NCBI GenBank assembly: GCA_937944485.1
Contig: CALDYU010000022.1
Coordinates: 62,001 to 126,000 of the forward strand
Source of the DNA: an uncultured Flavobacteriaceae bacterium
Lineage (GTDB): Bacteria; Bacteroidota; Bacteroidia; Flavobacteriales; Flavobacteriaceae
Length of the DNA: 64,000 bases
Direction of reading: 5' to 3'
This document shows positions 63,301 to 64,000 of the stretch, one piece after another (position 1 is the first letter of the stretch; the number at the start of each line of letters is the position of its first letter). The notes under the pieces are model-generated. The model was not told the DNA's origin. It ran no database searches and saw only the letters and a program-made list of their open reading frames with translations. A program made the translations under genes and the position numbers.

Positions 63301-63568
63301 TATTGGCCACCCTTATTTACTAACAGTTGGCAATATATTAGACACTTCGCCAAATATAGGACAGATAAATTCCATTAATGGTTTTGTGATTTTTCCTAAA
63401 AATAAAAAAAACGATACGTACCAAAGAACACCAAACTTTTTTTCATTAAGCAAAAAATCGAATAAAAAAATAGATGTGCTCTATACCGAACGTGACACCT
63501 TAATACTTGTAGCTACGAATAATGACAGTTTACAAGTAATGAAATATAGTGAAGTGTATAAACAATAA
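60314..63568 (+). CDS. FG-GAP/VCBS and ASPIC-UnbV repeat lipoprotein
   Basis: 1084 residues with a short lipoprotein signal (FSVSC, about C16). A first beta-propeller of seven calcium-binding FG-GAP blades includes DINNDNLPDLFF, DYDNDDDLDVYI, DFDNNGFEDIYV and DLDNDGDLDLVT. An ASPIC/UnbV segment follows around 510-590 (GVGSKVTLFSNGQIKSRQ, VEPILHFGLGD). A second propeller with four or five blades (DFDLDGDDDLYV, DFDKDGYDDVFV, DVDNDGWKDLII, DIDGDNDLDLIV) completes it. It is probably surface exposed and Ca2+-stabilised. Such proteins often accompany SusCD pairs, but their role there is unknown. Confidence 0.88.
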   Translation: MKEVTLVFILLFSVSCQKKKLKESLFTEVDSEVTKINFKNSISESSQLNIVNYIYFYNGGGVASGDINNDNLPDLFFTVNQGPNKLYINQGNFQFKDISKSAQIEGNSSWNSGVTMVDINNDSYLDIYVSAVSNILNFKGKNELFINNGDNTFTERSEEYGLNIEGFCTQSYFFDYDNDDDLDVYIVRHATHTSASHGPSNIRIKRKELVGDLLLKNDQGKFVDVSQEAGIYGGANSYGLSASIGDFDNNGFEDIYVCNDFHEDDYYYLNQGNGKFIESLQLNFTYTSRFSMGSDAADLNNDNQLDIITLDMLPNDEDIIKVSDGDVSYEVEQQLQNLGYQYQYSRNMLQMNSNGNFYEVGQNKGVSATDWSWGPLIADYDNDGQQDLFISNGIPKRPNNLDFMNYISNQFRSKSKHDKSNRWLVKSLTAMPEGKVPNKYFKGDGVSFIDKTSEWSSNMPTISNGSTYADLDNDGDLDLVTNNINAKPTILKNNLKKPSNYLKVKLKYNDNNHFGVGSKVTLFSNGQIKSRQLLLSRGFISSVEPILHFGLGDIKTIDSLIVQWPNKHYERFYIDSINQSVALNFGKGVSAVQKIQLAKHPLLTKVDENNNLRFLHKEDDYLDWNINKLSSYKISAQGPALAISNNELIFIGNGAKSPAELHIWKHNSFHNVKSPALLKDAAYEDTAAVFFDFDLDGDDDLYVVSGESSQPKIFKKDRLYINNGNNVFKKREDAVPNETSFNGSVVKVNDFDKDGYDDVFVGAKTNSSFASKSASLLLKNNKGTGFSVSQIFDDIDFVSDAVWFDVDNDGWKDLIIASEWNYIKAYKNVAGSLVAEQNWFPEETKGLWQHLNLFDIDGDNDLDLIVGNWGENSKLQRYIDNGISLWINDFDNNGTIDPIICFKENDKYIPIQSKQILSSQLTVLNKKYNSNKEFVGIGMKDMFSENIIRKTVPKEINNLANGYFINEGGKFSNFIAFENKMQLSSINSSTTLTNKNIGHPYLLTVGNILDTSPNIGQINSINGFVIFPKNKKNDTYQRTPNFFSLSKKSNKKIDVLYTERDTLILVATNNDSLQVMKYSEVYKQ

Positions 63569-63632
63569 TTTTAAATACGTAACCCTTAACTAATATCGAA
63601 TATTTTAGTTTACAGGTAGTTTATTTGCGACG

Positions 63633-63828
63633 TTATCACTCGCTCTTGTAAATTAATAGTAAGCTTTCTTCGGTTAAGGAAATGTTGATAAGCATTTCCC
63701 AAAAATATATGAAGAGTACCTTACTTTGAATAAGAAATAACGTTCGTTGTTATTAAAATAAAGCAACCCTGAAGTACTTCTCTTAAAAAGAACATTTGTC
63801 TCAATTTTAGAGTAATATTTGAATTAGC
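63633..63828 (+). repeat. susC-leader-like block, copy B (no susC follows)
   Basis: Homologous to 55248-55443, same orientation. Contains a perfect inverted repeat GGAAATG-N8-CATTTCC (63678-63699) where copy A has only the right arm, and TCTCAATTTTAGAGTAAT at 63799. A convergent partial gene follows, not a transporter gene. Confidence 0.65.
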
Positions 63829-63850
63829 TGTCAATAAAATTCAGGGTTGC
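63763..63850. terminator. Long-loop hairpin overlapping copy B
   Basis: GCAACCCTGAA (63763-63773) and TTCAGGGTTGC (63840-63850) form a perfect 11-bp stem with a 66-nt loop. Plus-strand reading continues ATCTTTTAATT, minus-strand reading CTTTATTTTAAT. It could end either transcript. Confidence 0.5.
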
Positions 63851-63871
63851 ATCTTTTAATTAACCAATAAA

Positions 63872-64000
63872 TTACTGCGATAATTGCCTTTTGACCTTAT
63901 TCTTGCCAAAACCTTGTAATGCAGAAACAGGAATAGCAATTCTTTTATCTTCACATAAATTAGTAACATAATCAACAACAATATTGTTGAATATTTGAGG
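63872..64000 (-). CDS. C-terminal end of an unidentified protein (partial)
   Basis: Open minus-strand frame from the window edge to TAA at 63874-63872, 42 residues. It includes FNNIVVDYVTNLCEDKRIAI and ends in KNKVKRQLSQ. Codon use looks normal. The rest of the gene lies to the right, so no family can be named. Confidence 0.55.
   Translation of the reverse strand, partial: PQIFNNIVVDYVTNLCEDKRIAIPVSALQGFGKNKVKRQLSQ

Noticed and set aside
1..64000. Prophage, insertion sequence or integrative element
   Set aside because: No transposase, integrase, terminal repeats or tRNA with duplicated end was found, and coding style is uniform.

Overview
The window is chromosomal DNA of a member of the Bacteroidota, almost certainly a marine-type Flavobacteriaceae. 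The signs are low GC, Bacteroidota promoters (TTTG about 19-23 nt upstream of TAnnTTTG), a SusC/SusD pair, a two-repeat DnaJ, a stand-alone MnmD, a DUF1573-YajC-NusB block, and secreted proteins with 'AQ' signal-peptide ends. I saw no rRNA, tRNA, CRISPR array, transposase or phage gene. About 68 protein genes can be supported, two of them cut by the window edges.

Layout. 1-4.7 kb: housekeeping genes (LON-domain protein, lysA, a thioredoxin, guaB). 4.8-7.7 kb: a compact locus of an outer-membrane porin, an FMN-binding protein and a 4-TM membrane protein, divergent from a small Cys-motif protein. It carries four copies of one palindromic operator type. 7.9-13 kb: HMG-CoA lyase, LysE exporter, pyrD, pepT and a YdeI-like protein. 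13.1-17.4 kb: yajC/DUF1573/nusB, an ABC exporter and a PUR-type nucleic-acid-binding protein. 17.5-24.5 kb: M14 peptidase, a cyclophilin-FKBP fusion, two unlisted tiny membrane ORFs, cold-shock protein, lpxD and LVIVD-type lipoproteins. 24.6-31.9 kb: YfiT-like, GNAT, cupin, thioredoxin-like, BASS transporter, acyltransferase, M28 peptidase and PPK2.

32-41.6 kb is mostly minus-strand: a sigma-54 response regulator without a DNA-binding domain, a DUF6268-like barrel, MscS, a NatAB-type ABC pair, dnaJ/grpE, a TIGR01777 epimerase, mnmD and DUF4920. 41.6-53.2 kb: ilvE, small proteins, crcB, a PII-Amt-porin nitrogen locus, DUF1684, DJ-1/PfpI, an esterase-like protein lacking its serine, a second MscS, Lrp and purU. 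53.6-63.6 kb: a polymer/nutrient-uptake locus made of a membrane-anchored AraC regulator, SusC, SusD and a 1084-residue FG-GAP/ASPIC lipoprotein. About 196 bp of the susC leader recurs after that last gene without a susC behind it.

Best candidates for something undescribed: (1) the porin/FMN-binding/membrane-protein locus with its shared operators, which looks like a metal-responsive envelope redox system; (2) a family of tiny hydrophobic proteins (21308-21550, perhaps also 43732); (3) the duplicated susC leader; (4) paired TACCCCTA dyads in front of the PII-Amt genes. All homology statements are from pattern recognition without database searches.
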